A stretch of DNA of 12,655 nucleotides from Bacteroidales bacterium (GTDB lineage: Bacteria > Bacteroidota > Bacteroidia > Bacteroidales > Paludibacteraceae). The notes beneath the pieces were generated by a model. That model searched no databases, was not told the DNA's origin, and was given only the letters and a program-made list of their open reading frames with translations. The position numbers and the translations under genes were made by a program. This document shows, piece by piece, positions 1-7,200 of the stretch (the stretch's first letter is position 1; every line of letters starts with the position of its first letter). The stretch covers positions 1-12,655 of the forward strand of contig CAAGML010000118.1 in NCBI GenBank assembly GCA_900771035.1, read 5' to 3'.

Positions 1-320
1 GTCAGGAGAAACTCTGGCAGGAGGGCAAGAACAAGGAGTATTACAGTATCCTTACTGACATCATCAAATCGTATGTCAGCCGTCGTTATGGTGTGAATGC
101 CGTCGAGTCAACCACTGACGACCTTCTTCGTGAATTGAGGATGAACACGCAGATATCCATTGACAAGGAACCTATCGACATTCTGAAGGAGATGCTTTCG
201 CTTGCCGACCTTGTTAAGTTTGCCAAGTGGAATCCTCTTCCGGCAGAGAATGAGAAGGCATTCGAGTATGGCAAGGACTTTGTGCAGAACACACGTAAAA
301 CAGAGGAGGAAAAGAAATGA
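1..320 (+). CDS. C-terminal part of a bat-operon protein upstream of batA (partial)
   Basis: The reading frame is open from base 3 to the TGA at 318-320, so only about the last 105 residues are present and the start lies before the window. The visible part is hydrophilic and helical, without membrane segments, and ends in a Lys/Glu-rich tail. It contains ADLVKFAKWNP, typical of the uncharacterised membrane protein often encoded between the DUF58 gene and batA in Bacteroidales (a DUF4381-like architecture with an N-terminal membrane segment and a cytosolic helical C-terminus). The stop overlaps the batA start as ATGA (317-320), so the two genes are co-transcribed and probably translationally coupled. 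The helical region recalls the cytosolic end of BatD. No enzymatic motif is visible and the function is unknown. The family assignment rests mainly on position and pattern, not on a search. Confidence 0.8.
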   Translation, partial: QEKLWQEGKNKEYYSILTDIIKSYVSRRYGVNAVESTTDDLLRELRMNTQISIDKEPIDILKEMLSLADLVKFAKWNPLPAENEKAFEYGKDFVQNTRKTEEEKK

Positions 321-1300
321 AATTCCATGAACCGCAATACCTTTGGTTCCTTCTGATTCTCATACCTATAATTGCGTGGTATGTCTATCGTTACAAGGTT
401 CATTTCACGTATTTGCAGATTTCGTCGCTCCGTTTGCTCGACAAGATGGCAAAGAGCTACAAGCAGTACCTCACCCATGCTTTGTTCGGATTGAGGTGTG
501 TTGCCATAGCCTTGATTATTTTTGCTTTGGCACGACCTCAGACAAGCAACAGCTTCCGTAAGGAGACAACTGAGGGTATTGACATTATGCTTGCTCTTGA
601 CATCTCTGGTACCATGCTTGCCGAGGATTTGAAACCTAACCGTCTTGAGGCTGCCAAGGATGTTGCCATTCAGTTTGCCATGGACCGTCCCAACGACAAT
701 ATCGGTCTTGTGGTTTTTGCGGGCGAAAGTTTCACGCAATGCCCTCTTACCACTGACCATGTGGCTTTGGTCAACCTTTTCAAAGGTGTCGAGTATGGTA
801 TGATTGAGGATGGTACTGCCATTGGTCTTGGTCTTGCCAATGCCATCAACCGCATCAAAGACAGCAAAGCCAAATCCAAAGTCATTATTCTCCTTACCGA
901 TGGTACGAACAACAGGGGTGACATCTCCCCTGTAACTGCCGCTGAAATTGCCAAAACATTCGGGATAAGGGTTTATACCATTGGTGCAGGCAGTTCTGAT
1001 GTCGCTCCTTATCCGTTCCAGACACCGTTGGGAATACGTTATCAGAATATCCCTGTCGAGATTGATGAGGATGTTTTGCAGGAGATTGCCTCTCTGACCG
1101 GTGGTGCCTATTTCCGTGCCACCAACACTAAGAAACTCGGGGCTATCTATGAGGAGATTGACCAGATGGAGAAAACCAAGTTGCAGGTCAGGGAGTATAA
1201 CCGCAAGAGCGAGGACTTCTGGCCTTTCCTCCTCGGTGCGTTCATCTGCCTGTTTGCTGAGATATTTTTGAGACATACATTATTAAAAAGATTACCATAA
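317..1300 (+). CDS. batA: BatA, membrane-anchored von Willebrand factor A protein
   Basis: 327 residues, the usual BatA length. Hydrophobic segments lie at about 8-24, 57-73 and 302-319, so the VWA domain between the last two is exposed on one face of the inner membrane. The VWA metal site (MIDAS) is visible as D95-I-S97-G-T99, T167 in DGTAIG and D195 in LLTDGTNN. Position 99 is Thr where the canonical DxSxS has Ser, so a hydroxyl is kept. The family was named for aerotolerance in Bacteroides fragilis, and its biochemical role is not settled; VWA domains usually mediate metal-dependent protein contacts. It overlaps the upstream gene by 4 bp (ATGA) and the next gene by 1 bp (TAATG). The start is chosen from that overlap and from the membrane helix that follows directly. 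BatB, encoded further down, is the paralogous partner. Confidence 0.95.
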   Translation: MKFHEPQYLWFLLILIPIIAWYVYRYKVHFTYLQISSLRLLDKMAKSYKQYLTHALFGLRCVAIALIIFALARPQTSNSFRKETTEGIDIMLALDISGTMLAEDLKPNRLEAAKDVAIQFAMDRPNDNIGLVVFAGESFTQCPLTTDHVALVNLFKGVEYGMIEDGTAIGLGLANAINRIKDSKAKSKVIILLTDGTNNRGDISPVTAAEIAKTFGIRVYTIGAGSSDVAPYPFQTPLGIRYQNIPVEIDEDVLQEIASLTGGAYFRATNTKKLGAIYEEIDQMEKTKLQVREYNRKSEDFWPFLLGAFICLFAEIFLRHTLLKRLP

Positions 1301-1716
1301 TGAGAAAAATAGCAATATTGTTGTTTTTGATTGTCTGTGCCACTGCTGCTTCAGCACAGGCAACGGCGAATACACTGATTGTTGAAAGCAAGGGTGGCGA
1401 GAAGTTCTACCTCAAGGTTGACGGTTTTCGCCGTAACAAAGTGGCTAAGAACCGTGTAGAAGTCAAAGGCTTGTATGCCACAAAAACCAGGATTACCGTC
1501 ATTTTCGAGGATACTTTGAACGCCGCTGTCCGTAATTACGAGGTGGTTCTCGTGACTGAGAAAGGCAAGAAGGAGGTCCGTCCGATGAACAATTTCGTGG
1601 CACGCTATCAGATTGTTGCCGGAAAGAAAAAGTCAAAAGTCAAGAGACTCAGCATTCGTCAGGTCAATAGTGTGCCTGTTTATAAACCAATGCCTGTTTC
1701 GGATAATAAGAGATAA
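1300..1716 (+). CDS. Small exported protein between batA and batB, DUF4476 N-terminal-like
   Basis: 138 residues with a clear Sec signal peptide: a basic start, a hydrophobic core and cleavage probably after ASA at residue 19. The mature part runs NTLIVESKGGEKFYLKVDG, then an RxNKVAxNRVEVKGL stretch and an ITVIFEDT strand. This order resembles the N-terminal module of Bacteroidetes DUF4476 proteins (a GEKFYL-like strand, a ligand-like turn, then V.V.GL and a KVIFE strand). The helical DUF4476 domain itself is missing; instead there is a Lys-rich tail. The protein is probably periplasmic and beta-rich. It starts inside the batA stop codon and ends 2 bp before batB, so it is a true operon member and may belong to the Bat envelope complex. 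Its function is unknown, and the family resemblance is from memory of the pattern. Confidence 0.85.
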   Translation: MRKIAILLFLIVCATAASAQATANTLIVESKGGEKFYLKVDGFRRNKVAKNRVEVKGLYATKTRITVIFEDTLNAAVRNYEVVLVTEKGKKEVRPMNNFVARYQIVAGKKKSKVKRLSIRQVNSVPVYKPMPVSDNKR

Positions 1717-1718
1717 CT

Positions 1719-2747
1719 ATGTTCCGTTTCGCTCATCCTGATATGTTGTATCTGCTGTTTGCCCTGTTGCTGATGGTAGTTATTTACATCGTCAAATGTT
1801 TCACTCAGCAGAGAAAATTGCGCAAGTTTGGCAATCCTGATTTGCTTATGCAGCTTACGCCTGATTATTCCAAAATCAGACCGCATGTCAAGTTCGGAAT
1901 TACTGTCATTGCCATGGCGTTGCTGGTCATCGCACTTGCTCAGCCGCAGTTCGGCACAAAGAAACAGTCTGACCACCGTGAGGGCATCGAGTCTATTTTC
2001 GTGCTCGATGTGTCAAATTCAATGCGTGCCACGGATGTAGAACCATCCAGGCTTGACAATGCCAAAATGATGCTTTCCAAGTTGCTTGACGAGATGTCTG
2101 ATGACAAGATTGGTCTCATCATTTTTGCCGGCGAGGCATACGTCCAGATGCCAATCTCGGCTGACAATGTCTCGGCGAAAATGTTCCTAAAGACTATCAA
2201 TCCCGGCTCTGTGCCAGTTCCCGGCACTGCGATTGGTTCGGCAATCGAGATGGCTGTCAAATCGTTCGGCAGTATGGAAAATCAGGATATCGGTCGTACC
2301 ATAATACTTATCACTGATGGTGAGAATCACGAGGATGATGCCGTCGAGGCTGCTAAAATGGCTCGTGAATCTGGCATTACTGTCAATGTGGTTGGTGTCG
2401 GTTCTGTGAAGGGAGCTCCAATTCCTGTGCCTCATTCCTCTGATTTTTGGCGTGACGAGAGTGGTGCGGTGGTTGTCTCTGCCCTTGACGAGCAGATGTG
2501 CAGGCAGGTGGCTGCGGCGGGCGGAGGTATTTTCGTCCGTGCCACCAACAGTAACAGCGCTCTCCGTGCACTGACTTCAGAGATTGGTAAAATGCAGAAA
2601 GGCGAGTTGGATGTCTCAGCGTATTCCAGTTACGATGACAAATTCTATATTTTTGCCTGGATAGCCCTTGTGCTGCTGATAGCAGAGTTCCTCATTCTGG
2701 GACGGCAGAACAGATGGCTGAACAAATTCAAATGGTTTGAAAGATGA
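1719..2747 (+). CDS. batB: BatB, membrane-anchored von Willebrand factor A protein
   Basis: 342 residues, normal for BatB. Membrane segments lie at about 9-26, 58-76 and 309-327, with the VWA domain between the second and third. The MIDAS site is complete: D97-V-S99-N-S101, T170 in PGTAIG and D200 in LITDGENHEDD. It is paralogous to BatA in layout, with the same helix-helix-VWA-helix order and the same RATN motif near the domain end, and the two probably act together in the inner membrane. It begins 2 bp after the small exported protein gene and overlaps batC by ATGA at 2744-2747, which implies coupled translation. The start at 1719 is supported by the tight junction and by the membrane helix beginning shortly after it. 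Confidence 0.95.
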   Translation: MFRFAHPDMLYLLFALLLMVVIYIVKCFTQQRKLRKFGNPDLLMQLTPDYSKIRPHVKFGITVIAMALLVIALAQPQFGTKKQSDHREGIESIFVLDVSNSMRATDVEPSRLDNAKMMLSKLLDEMSDDKIGLIIFAGEAYVQMPISADNVSAKMFLKTINPGSVPVPGTAIGSAIEMAVKSFGSMENQDIGRTIILITDGENHEDDAVEAAKMARESGITVNVVGVGSVKGAPIPVPHSSDFWRDESGAVVVSALDEQMCRQVAAAGGGIFVRATNSNSALRALTSEIGKMQKGELDVSAYSSYDDKFYIFAWIALVLLIAEFLILGRQNRWLNKFKWFER

Positions 2748-3457
2748 AAAGGGTAGTGACAACTTTTGTGTTGGTGTTGACCGTTTTTGCTCTCTTTGCT
2801 CAGAAAGAGATGATTGATGTCAATAGCGGCAACAGAAAATATAAGGACAAGAAATACGTTGATGCTGAGATTGATTACCGCAAGGCTCTCGAAAAGAACC
2901 CTAAGAGTTTCTCGGCAAATTTCAATCTTGGCAATGCGCTTTTCCGTCAGGAGAAATACGAAGACGCCGCCAAGCAATATGCCAATGCACTTGATTTTGC
3001 AGGCGATGACAAAATCCGTAAGGCTCATGTTTATCACAATATAGGCAATTCGCTTCTGATGAACGAGAAATATCAGGAGAGCATCGAGGCTTATAAATTG
3101 GCATTGCGGAACAATCCCAACGATGACGAGACCCGGTATAATCTTGCTTTTGCCAAGAAGAAACTTCAACAGCAACAACAGCAACAACAAAATCAAGACC
3201 AGCAACAGCAGAATCAAGACCAGCAACAACAGAATCAAGACCAACAGCAACAGAATCAGCAGCAACAGAATCAAGACCAACAAAAACAAGACAAGGATCA
3301 ACAGCAGCAGCAACAGCAGCCTCAGCCTAAGGAAAACGGAATGAGCAAAGAGGAGGCTGAACAGATTCTTCAGGCTCTGCAACAGGATGAGAAAGACACT
3401 CAGGAACGCAAGAAGGTCAGGATTGGCGAACGCCGTCGGGTATCCAAAGATTGGTAA
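2744..3457 (+). CDS. batC: BatC, exported TPR protein with a poly-Gln/Asn/Asp tail
   Basis: 237 residues. A signal peptide covers about 1-19 (cleavage near FAQ). TPR-like helix pairs lie at about 29-52, 57-88 and 94-127, with the usual G-N-A-L-F...KYEDA and GNSL...KYQESIEAY patterns. Residues 142-195 are almost only Gln with regularly spaced Asn and Asp, followed by a charged end containing a helix (about 200-222) and a basic stretch (KKVRIGERRR). The TPRs are expected to bind another Bat protein on the periplasmic side; the low-complexity part is probably a flexible spacer. Q-rich linkers are common in BatC homologues, but their length varies. The gene overlaps batB by 4 bp and is followed by a 32-bp gap before batD, the longest gap inside the operon. 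Confidence 0.93.
   Translation: MKRVVTTFVLVLTVFALFAQKEMIDVNSGNRKYKDKKYVDAEIDYRKALEKNPKSFSANFNLGNALFRQEKYEDAAKQYANALDFAGDDKIRKAHVYHNIGNSLLMNEKYQESIEAYKLALRNNPNDDETRYNLAFAKKKLQQQQQQQQNQDQQQQNQDQQQQNQDQQQQNQQQQNQDQQKQDKDQQQQQQQPQPKENGMSKEEAEQILQALQQDEKDTQERKKVRIGERRRVSKDW
3167..3328 (+). repeat. In-frame CAG/CAA-rich tandem repeat inside batC
   Basis: The stretch encodes BatC residues 142-195. After a run of eight Gln codons come 21-bp units encoding NQDQQQQ (three near-identical copies), then shorter and diverged units (NQQQQ, NQDQQKQ, DKDQQQQ). CAG and CAA alternate, so the DNA is less regular than the protein. Units are multiples of three, so slippage or unequal recombination would change linker length without breaking the frame. 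Confidence 0.9.
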
Positions 3458-3489
3458 ACTTAAGGACTCAAATCTGATATACTATTAAA

Positions 3490-5328
3490 ATGCGAAACTT
3501 AAAGATATTTTTGACATTCATCTTGGTATGGCTTTGTGTCATGCCGACATGGGCTGACGGTGTGACCCTCCGTGCCTCAGCTCCAACCACTGTCGCTGAG
3601 GGACAGCCTTTTCAACTGGTTTATGTGGTCAACGAGCAAGGCAAGGATTTTCGTCTGCCTTCGTTGAACGGCTTTGAGATTCTGGCTGGACCTTACGTTT
3701 CGACATCCCAAAGCACCTCCATCTACAACGGCAAGGTGACAAGTACTAAGGAAATCCGTTACACCTACACGCTTCAGGCCACCAAGGAGGGCTCTTTTTC
3801 CATTGCCTCAGCCTCAATAGTCGTCAACGGACAGAAGTACAATTCAAATGCCGTCACAATCAAGGTGCTTCCCGAGGACAAGGCAGCTCAGGCGCAACAA
3901 TCACAGCGTGGTGGGGGAGGGCAGTCAGCTTCAGCTTCAAATGCCGGCTCGCCCGACCGTCTGTTTGTCAAGGCTAATTTCTCACGCACCAAGGTTATGG
4001 AGCAGGAGGCAATCCTTGTCTCTTACAAGCTCTATGCCAAGGACGATGTCATAGGCTTAGAGAATGTCAAGATGCCTGATTTCAACGGCTTTCTTGTTCA
4101 GGAAATCGAACTCCCGCAGAACCGTGGTATGCGCACCGAGAACTATAACGGACAGAATTACGCTACATACGAAATTTACAAGGCAATACTCTTCCCTCAG
4201 CATGCAGGTACCATCACGGTTGACCGGTTCTCTTGCAGCGTGGGCATTCGTGTGAGGGTACAGCGTCAGTCTCGTGGTTTCTTTGATGGTTTCTTCGACT
4301 CTTTCCAGGATGTCGAGAAGACCATTACTTCGGGCAAAGCCAACATAGAGGTAACTTCTCTTCCTCAGCCCAAACCTGCCGGTTTCTCAGGCGTTGTCGG
4401 TTCTCTGCATATTGATACAAAGGTCTCTGCCACCGAACTTGAGTCGAACAAGCCTGCCACCGTAACTGTCACTATCACAGGTTCGGGCAATATGAAAATG
4501 CTCAAGACTCCCGAACTTCAGTTCCCTAAGGATTTCGAGGCTTACGAACCAAAGGTGACTAACAATTTCACAACCACGACATCTGGTCAACAGGGTACGA
4601 AGACAATCGAATATCTTGTCATTCCGCGTCACAAGGGCGAGTTCTCTGTTCCAGCGGTCACAATATCCTATTTCGATGTCAACTCACGGAGTTACAAGAC
4701 ACTTTCCACACGCGAGATTAACTTCAGCGTCACCAAGGGTACCGATGCTCCTGAAGGTTCTGCCGATGTGCAGAATGTTCAGGATCAGGAACGTGTCGAG
4801 ATGCTTGCCAAGGACATCCGTTACCTTGACCGTGGTGCGCTCAACATCTCCCAGAGCGAGGACTATCTAATCACATCTCATCTCTATTGGCTCTGCTATG
4901 TGGTAATGCTTCTCCTTACCGTCGCATTGCTCTTCTTCTTCCGCAAGAAGATTAAGGATAACGCCAATATCGCACTCCGCAAGAACCGTGGTGCCAACAA
5001 GGTTGCGCGCCGACGCCTCAAGGTGGCTGACCGCGAATGGCGTGCCGGTCACAAGGAGATTTTCTACGATGAGATTCTCAAGGCTTTGTGGGGTTACACT
5101 TCCGATAAACTTTCAATTCCTCTGGCTGACCTTAACAAGGACACAATGTGCGAATGCCTGACCTCCAAGGGAGTTGACCCTCAGACCATAGACCAATTCA
5201 CAGCTTTGCTGAATGAGTGCGAGTTCCAGCGTTATGCCCCTTCCGGCGATGCCAATAGCGCAATGGAACATACATACAAGGAGGCTGTCAATCTTATTTC
5301 AAAATTTGAAGATACCGTTAGAAGATGA
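3490..5328 (+). CDS. batD: BatD, large exported protein with C-terminal membrane anchor
   Basis: 612 residues, a normal BatD length. A signal peptide ends at about residue 22 (PTWA). The periplasmic part consists of beta-sandwich-like repeats: an N-terminal one (about 25-130, with the typical VAEGQPFQLVYVVN opening and STSIYNGKVTSTKE), a Gly/Ser/Gln linker (about 133-156), and further strands up to about 420, including the characteristic GSGNMKMLKTPEL...F..YEPK segment. One membrane helix lies at about 464-485, followed by a basic, helical cytosolic tail of about 125 residues that recalls the C-terminus of the gene upstream of batA. It probably spans the inner membrane, with the bulk in the periplasm. 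It follows batC by 32 bp and overlaps batE by ATGA at 5325-5328. Confidence 0.94.
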   Translation: MRNLKIFLTFILVWLCVMPTWADGVTLRASAPTTVAEGQPFQLVYVVNEQGKDFRLPSLNGFEILAGPYVSTSQSTSIYNGKVTSTKEIRYTYTLQATKEGSFSIASASIVVNGQKYNSNAVTIKVLPEDKAAQAQQSQRGGGGQSASASNAGSPDRLFVKANFSRTKVMEQEAILVSYKLYAKDDVIGLENVKMPDFNGFLVQEIELPQNRGMRTENYNGQNYATYEIYKAILFPQHAGTITVDRFSCSVGIRVRVQRQSRGFFDGFFDSFQDVEKTITSGKANIEVTSLPQPKPAGFSGVVGSLHIDTKVSATELESNKPATVTVTITGSGNMKMLKTPELQFPKDFEAYEPKVTNNFTTTTSGQQGTKTIEYLVIPRHKGEFSVPAVTISYFDVNSRSYKTLSTREINFSVTKGTDAPEGSADVQNVQDQERVEMLAKDIRYLDRGALNISQSEDYLITSHLYWLCYVVMLLLTVALLFFFRKKIKDNANIALRKNRGANKVARRRLKVADREWRAGHKEIFYDEILKALWGYTSDKLSIPLADLNKDTMCECLTSKGVDPQTIDQFTALLNECEFQRYAPSGDANSAMEHTYKEAVNLISKFEDTVRR

Positions 5329-6092
5329 AAAGTTCACTCAAAAACATTATACTCTCAGCGTTTATGCTGATGTTCTTCGTGCCGGTGTTTGCCGTCACCG
5401 ATGACGAGAAACTTTGGAACGATGCCGCTGAGGCTTATTCGCAGAAAAATTATGAGGAGGCGGTTACTATCTATGCGCAGTTGGTCAAGAAAGGCGAGTC
5501 TCCGTCATTATATTACAATTACGGCAATGCGCTTTTCAAGGCTGGCTACACCGGACGTGCCATTCTTTATTATGAGCGTGCGCTGCGGCTTGACCCCTCG
5601 AATGCTGACATCCGTTACAATCTTGATTTCGCCAACCTCAGCAAGACAGACAAGATTGATGCCATCGAGCCATTCTTCATCACTCAGTGGTATAGTGACA
5701 TAACGCTTCTCTTCACCTCCAACGTCTGGGCATACATAGCCATTGTGCTGTTTTTTCTTGCGATGGTTTTCTTTCTGATTTACCGCTTTGGAATGACTCT
5801 CGCTTTGCGCAAGACGGGCTTTGGCCTTTTCTTGCTATTCCTCGCATGTTTCTTCATCTCTATCGGACATGCCTCTCATTCACGCAACATGGTGGTTGAC
5901 AATCCTGCCGCAATTGTCATGGTTGGCAGCGAGACCGCGCGCAGCACGCCGGATATGAGCGGAACAGAGGTTTTCGTCATACACGAGGGTACCAAGGTCT
6001 TTGTGAAATCCTCTCTCGGTGAATGGATTGAGGTCCGTCTTGAGGACGGAAACGTAGGCTGGATTCATAACTCTGCCGTTGAGAAAATATGA
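5325..6092 (+). CDS. batE: BatE, TPR protein with two membrane helices and an SH3-like C-terminus
   Basis: 255 residues. A signal peptide covers about 1-23 (cleavage after VFA). Two TPR-like units follow at about 27-60 and 63-105 (YYNYGNALFKAGYTGRAILYYERALRLDP). Two membrane helices lie at about 133-153 and 163-183. The C-terminal part, about 195-253, has the pattern of a bacterial SH3 domain, ending in GEWIEVRLEDGNVGWIHNSAVEKI split here as GEWIEVRLEDG and NVGWIHNS. This order (TPR, two helices, SH3) is that of BatE proteins. The TPRs and the SH3-like domain are expected on the same periplasmic side. The gene overlaps batD (ATGA at 5325-5328) and the phosphatase gene (ATGA at 6089-6092), so it is embedded in a coupled operon. 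Confidence 0.93.
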   Translation: MKSSLKNIILSAFMLMFFVPVFAVTDDEKLWNDAAEAYSQKNYEEAVTIYAQLVKKGESPSLYYNYGNALFKAGYTGRAILYYERALRLDPSNADIRYNLDFANLSKTDKIDAIEPFFITQWYSDITLLFTSNVWAYIAIVLFFLAMVFFLIYRFGMTLALRKTGFGLFLLFLACFFISIGHASHSRNMVVDNPAAIVMVGSETARSTPDMSGTEVFVIHEGTKVFVKSSLGEWIEVRLEDGNVGWIHNSAVEKI

Positions 6093-6748
6093 CCATTTCG
6101 TCACAGATACTTGCGCTTGACCGGGACATTACATTGGCAATCAATAGTTGCCACTCTGCTGCGTTTGACCAGTTCTTCTTTCTCTTCTCGCGTACTCAGG
6201 TATGGGCGTTTTTCTTCATTGTCCTGACTTATGTTCTGTGCCGCACTTACGGCTGGCGCACCATGCTCTCTGTCGTCATTGCCGTTGCGTTGGCTGTGTT
6301 GGTGTCTGACCAGTTATGCAATGTTTTCAAATATTCTGTCTGCCGTCTTCGCCCTACGCACGAACCCTCGTTAGCTGCTGTCGTTCATACCGTCAACGGT
6401 TACGTCGGTGGTGATTATGGCTTCTGCTCTTCGCATGCAGCCAATACTGTGGCACTTGCCATCCTCACCTCGCTTGTACTTCGTCGTCGGTTTTACTCTC
6501 TGCTCATCTCCTCCTGGGTATTGCTCAGTTGTTGGTCGCGCATATACCTCGGTGTTCACTACTTTGGCGACATTCTTTTCGGACTTATCCTCGGCAGTGT
6601 CGTTTCCCTCATCGTTTATATGTGTTGGCGGAAGACACGATGGCGCAAAGAGCCTGTGAACCTCTCTCTGAAGAGTACTATTATTTTGATTGCCAGTTAT
6701 TTTATCACTGTAATACTGTTGTTTGTACTGCCTTTTTTCGTTGTCTGA
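6089..6748 (+). CDS. PAP2-family membrane phosphatase
   Basis: 219 residues, with about six hydrophobic segments. The three PAP2 signature motifs are all visible: K81-x6-R88-P89, S114-S115-H116 (the position of the usual PSGH; the catalytic His is H116), and S150-R151-x5-H157-x3-D161. Known relatives remove phosphate from lipid substrates such as undecaprenyl diphosphate, phosphatidic acid, phosphatidylglycerophosphate or lipid A; the substrate here cannot be told from the sequence. The catalytic residues should face the periplasm. The start codon lies inside the batE stop (ATGA at 6089-6092), so it is the last gene of the bat operon and probably translated with it. A role in envelope lipid recycling next to the Bat complex is inference. 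Confidence 0.92.
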   Translation: MTISSQILALDRDITLAINSCHSAAFDQFFFLFSRTQVWAFFFIVLTYVLCRTYGWRTMLSVVIAVALAVLVSDQLCNVFKYSVCRLRPTHEPSLAAVVHTVNGYVGGDYGFCSSHAANTVALAILTSLVLRRRFYSLLISSWVLLSCWSRIYLGVHYFGDILFGLILGSVVSLIVYMCWRKTRWRKEPVNLSLKSTIILIASYFITVILLFVLPFFVV

Positions 6749-6778
6749 CAAAAAAGTTGAAATAAAAGTGTTAAAACA

Positions 6779-6810
6779 TTTGGTGGTCTCAAAAATAAGT
6801 GTTACATTTA
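6779..6810 (+). promoter_or_regulatory. Promoter of the small HTH gene, with bracketing inverted repeat
   Basis: TTTG at 6779-6782 is followed after 20 bp by TACATTTA at 6803-6810. This fits the Bacteroidetes -33 TTTG and -7 TAnnTTTG elements except for the last base. Transcription would start near 6817, leaving about 55 nt of leader before the ATG at 6872. GGTGGT (6782-6787) and ACCACC (6810-6815) form an inverted repeat whose arms touch the two promoter elements, as an operator might. It is inferred from pattern only. Confidence 0.45.
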
Positions 6811-6871
6811 CCACCGAGAAAAAAAACTGTTTCCAAACTTGTAATTATTTATCTATTAAAACTATATAGTT

Positions 6872-7126
6872 ATGACAAAAACTCTTACTTTCAACGAACT
6901 CCGCGCAATTAAGGACGCTCTTCCTCATGGCAGCATGCAGAAAATCGCAGACACGATGGGAATCGAAGCTGATACGGTGAGAAATTACTTCGGTGCTCAG
7001 AAGTTTGACAACGGCAAAGGTTGTGGTGTGCACATCGAACCCGGTCCTGACGGCGGTCTCGTTACACTTGACGATACAGCTATTCTTGAACATGCTCTCC
7101 GTATTATCGAAGAGAACAAGAAATAA
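6872..7126 (+). CDS. Small helix-turn-helix-like DNA-binding protein, Bacteroidetes-specific
   Basis: 84 residues. The stretch at about 20-40 (SMQKIADTMGIEADTVRNYF) has the pattern of a helix-turn-helix: a helix with IAD, a turn at MGI, and a recognition-type helix DTVRNYF. The second half contains a conserved-looking turn HIEPGPDGGLVTLDD, followed by a final helix. I recall short proteins of this pattern as common in Bacteroidetes genomes, annotated only as DNA-binding or hypothetical proteins. It is monocistronic: its own promoter-like site lies at 6779-6810 and a strong hairpin follows at 7150-7190. Codon use looks like that of a well-expressed housekeeping gene. No partner or target is visible. 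DNA binding is inferred from the helix pattern and autoregulation from the inverted repeat in its promoter. Confidence 0.85.
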   Translation: MTKTLTFNELRAIKDALPHGSMQKIADTMGIEADTVRNYFGAQKFDNGKGCGVHIEPGPDGGLVTLDDTAILEHALRIIEENKK

Positions 7127-7149
7127 TCGTCTTTTTCAATAAACAGGTA

Positions 7150-7190
7150 AAAGAAAGCACCACTCAGCATTGCAGGATGGTGCTTTCTTT
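7150..7190. terminator. Bidirectional intrinsic terminator between convergent genes
   Basis: A perfect 13-bp inverted repeat: AAAGAAAGCACCA at 7150-7162 and TGGTGCTTTCTTT at 7178-7190, with a 15-nt loop. On the + strand the stem ends in a T-rich run after the HTH gene (stop at 7126). On the - strand the same hairpin ends in TTTCTTTT just after the comF stop at 7201. Its position between two converging genes fits a shared terminator. Confidence 0.9.
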
Positions 7191-7200
7191 GTGTCTTCAT

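Noticed and set aside
86..1276. Long open frame of 396 codons on the - strand opposite batA
   Set aside because: batA on the + strand has clear family motifs and tight junctions; the antisense frame has no domain pattern and reflects codon bias.
3167..3328. CAG/CAA array as a CRISPR or a non-coding satellite
   Set aside because: Units are short, contiguous and in frame with BatC, without spacers.
2645..3382. Leu-rich frame on the - strand opposite batC
   Set aside because: The Leu runs are simply the complement of the CAG/CAA codons in the Gln linker.
6775..6782. AACATTTG as the -7 element of the HTH gene
   Set aside because: The best upstream TTG is only 15 bp away; TTTG at 6779 with TACATTTA at 6803 has better spacing.
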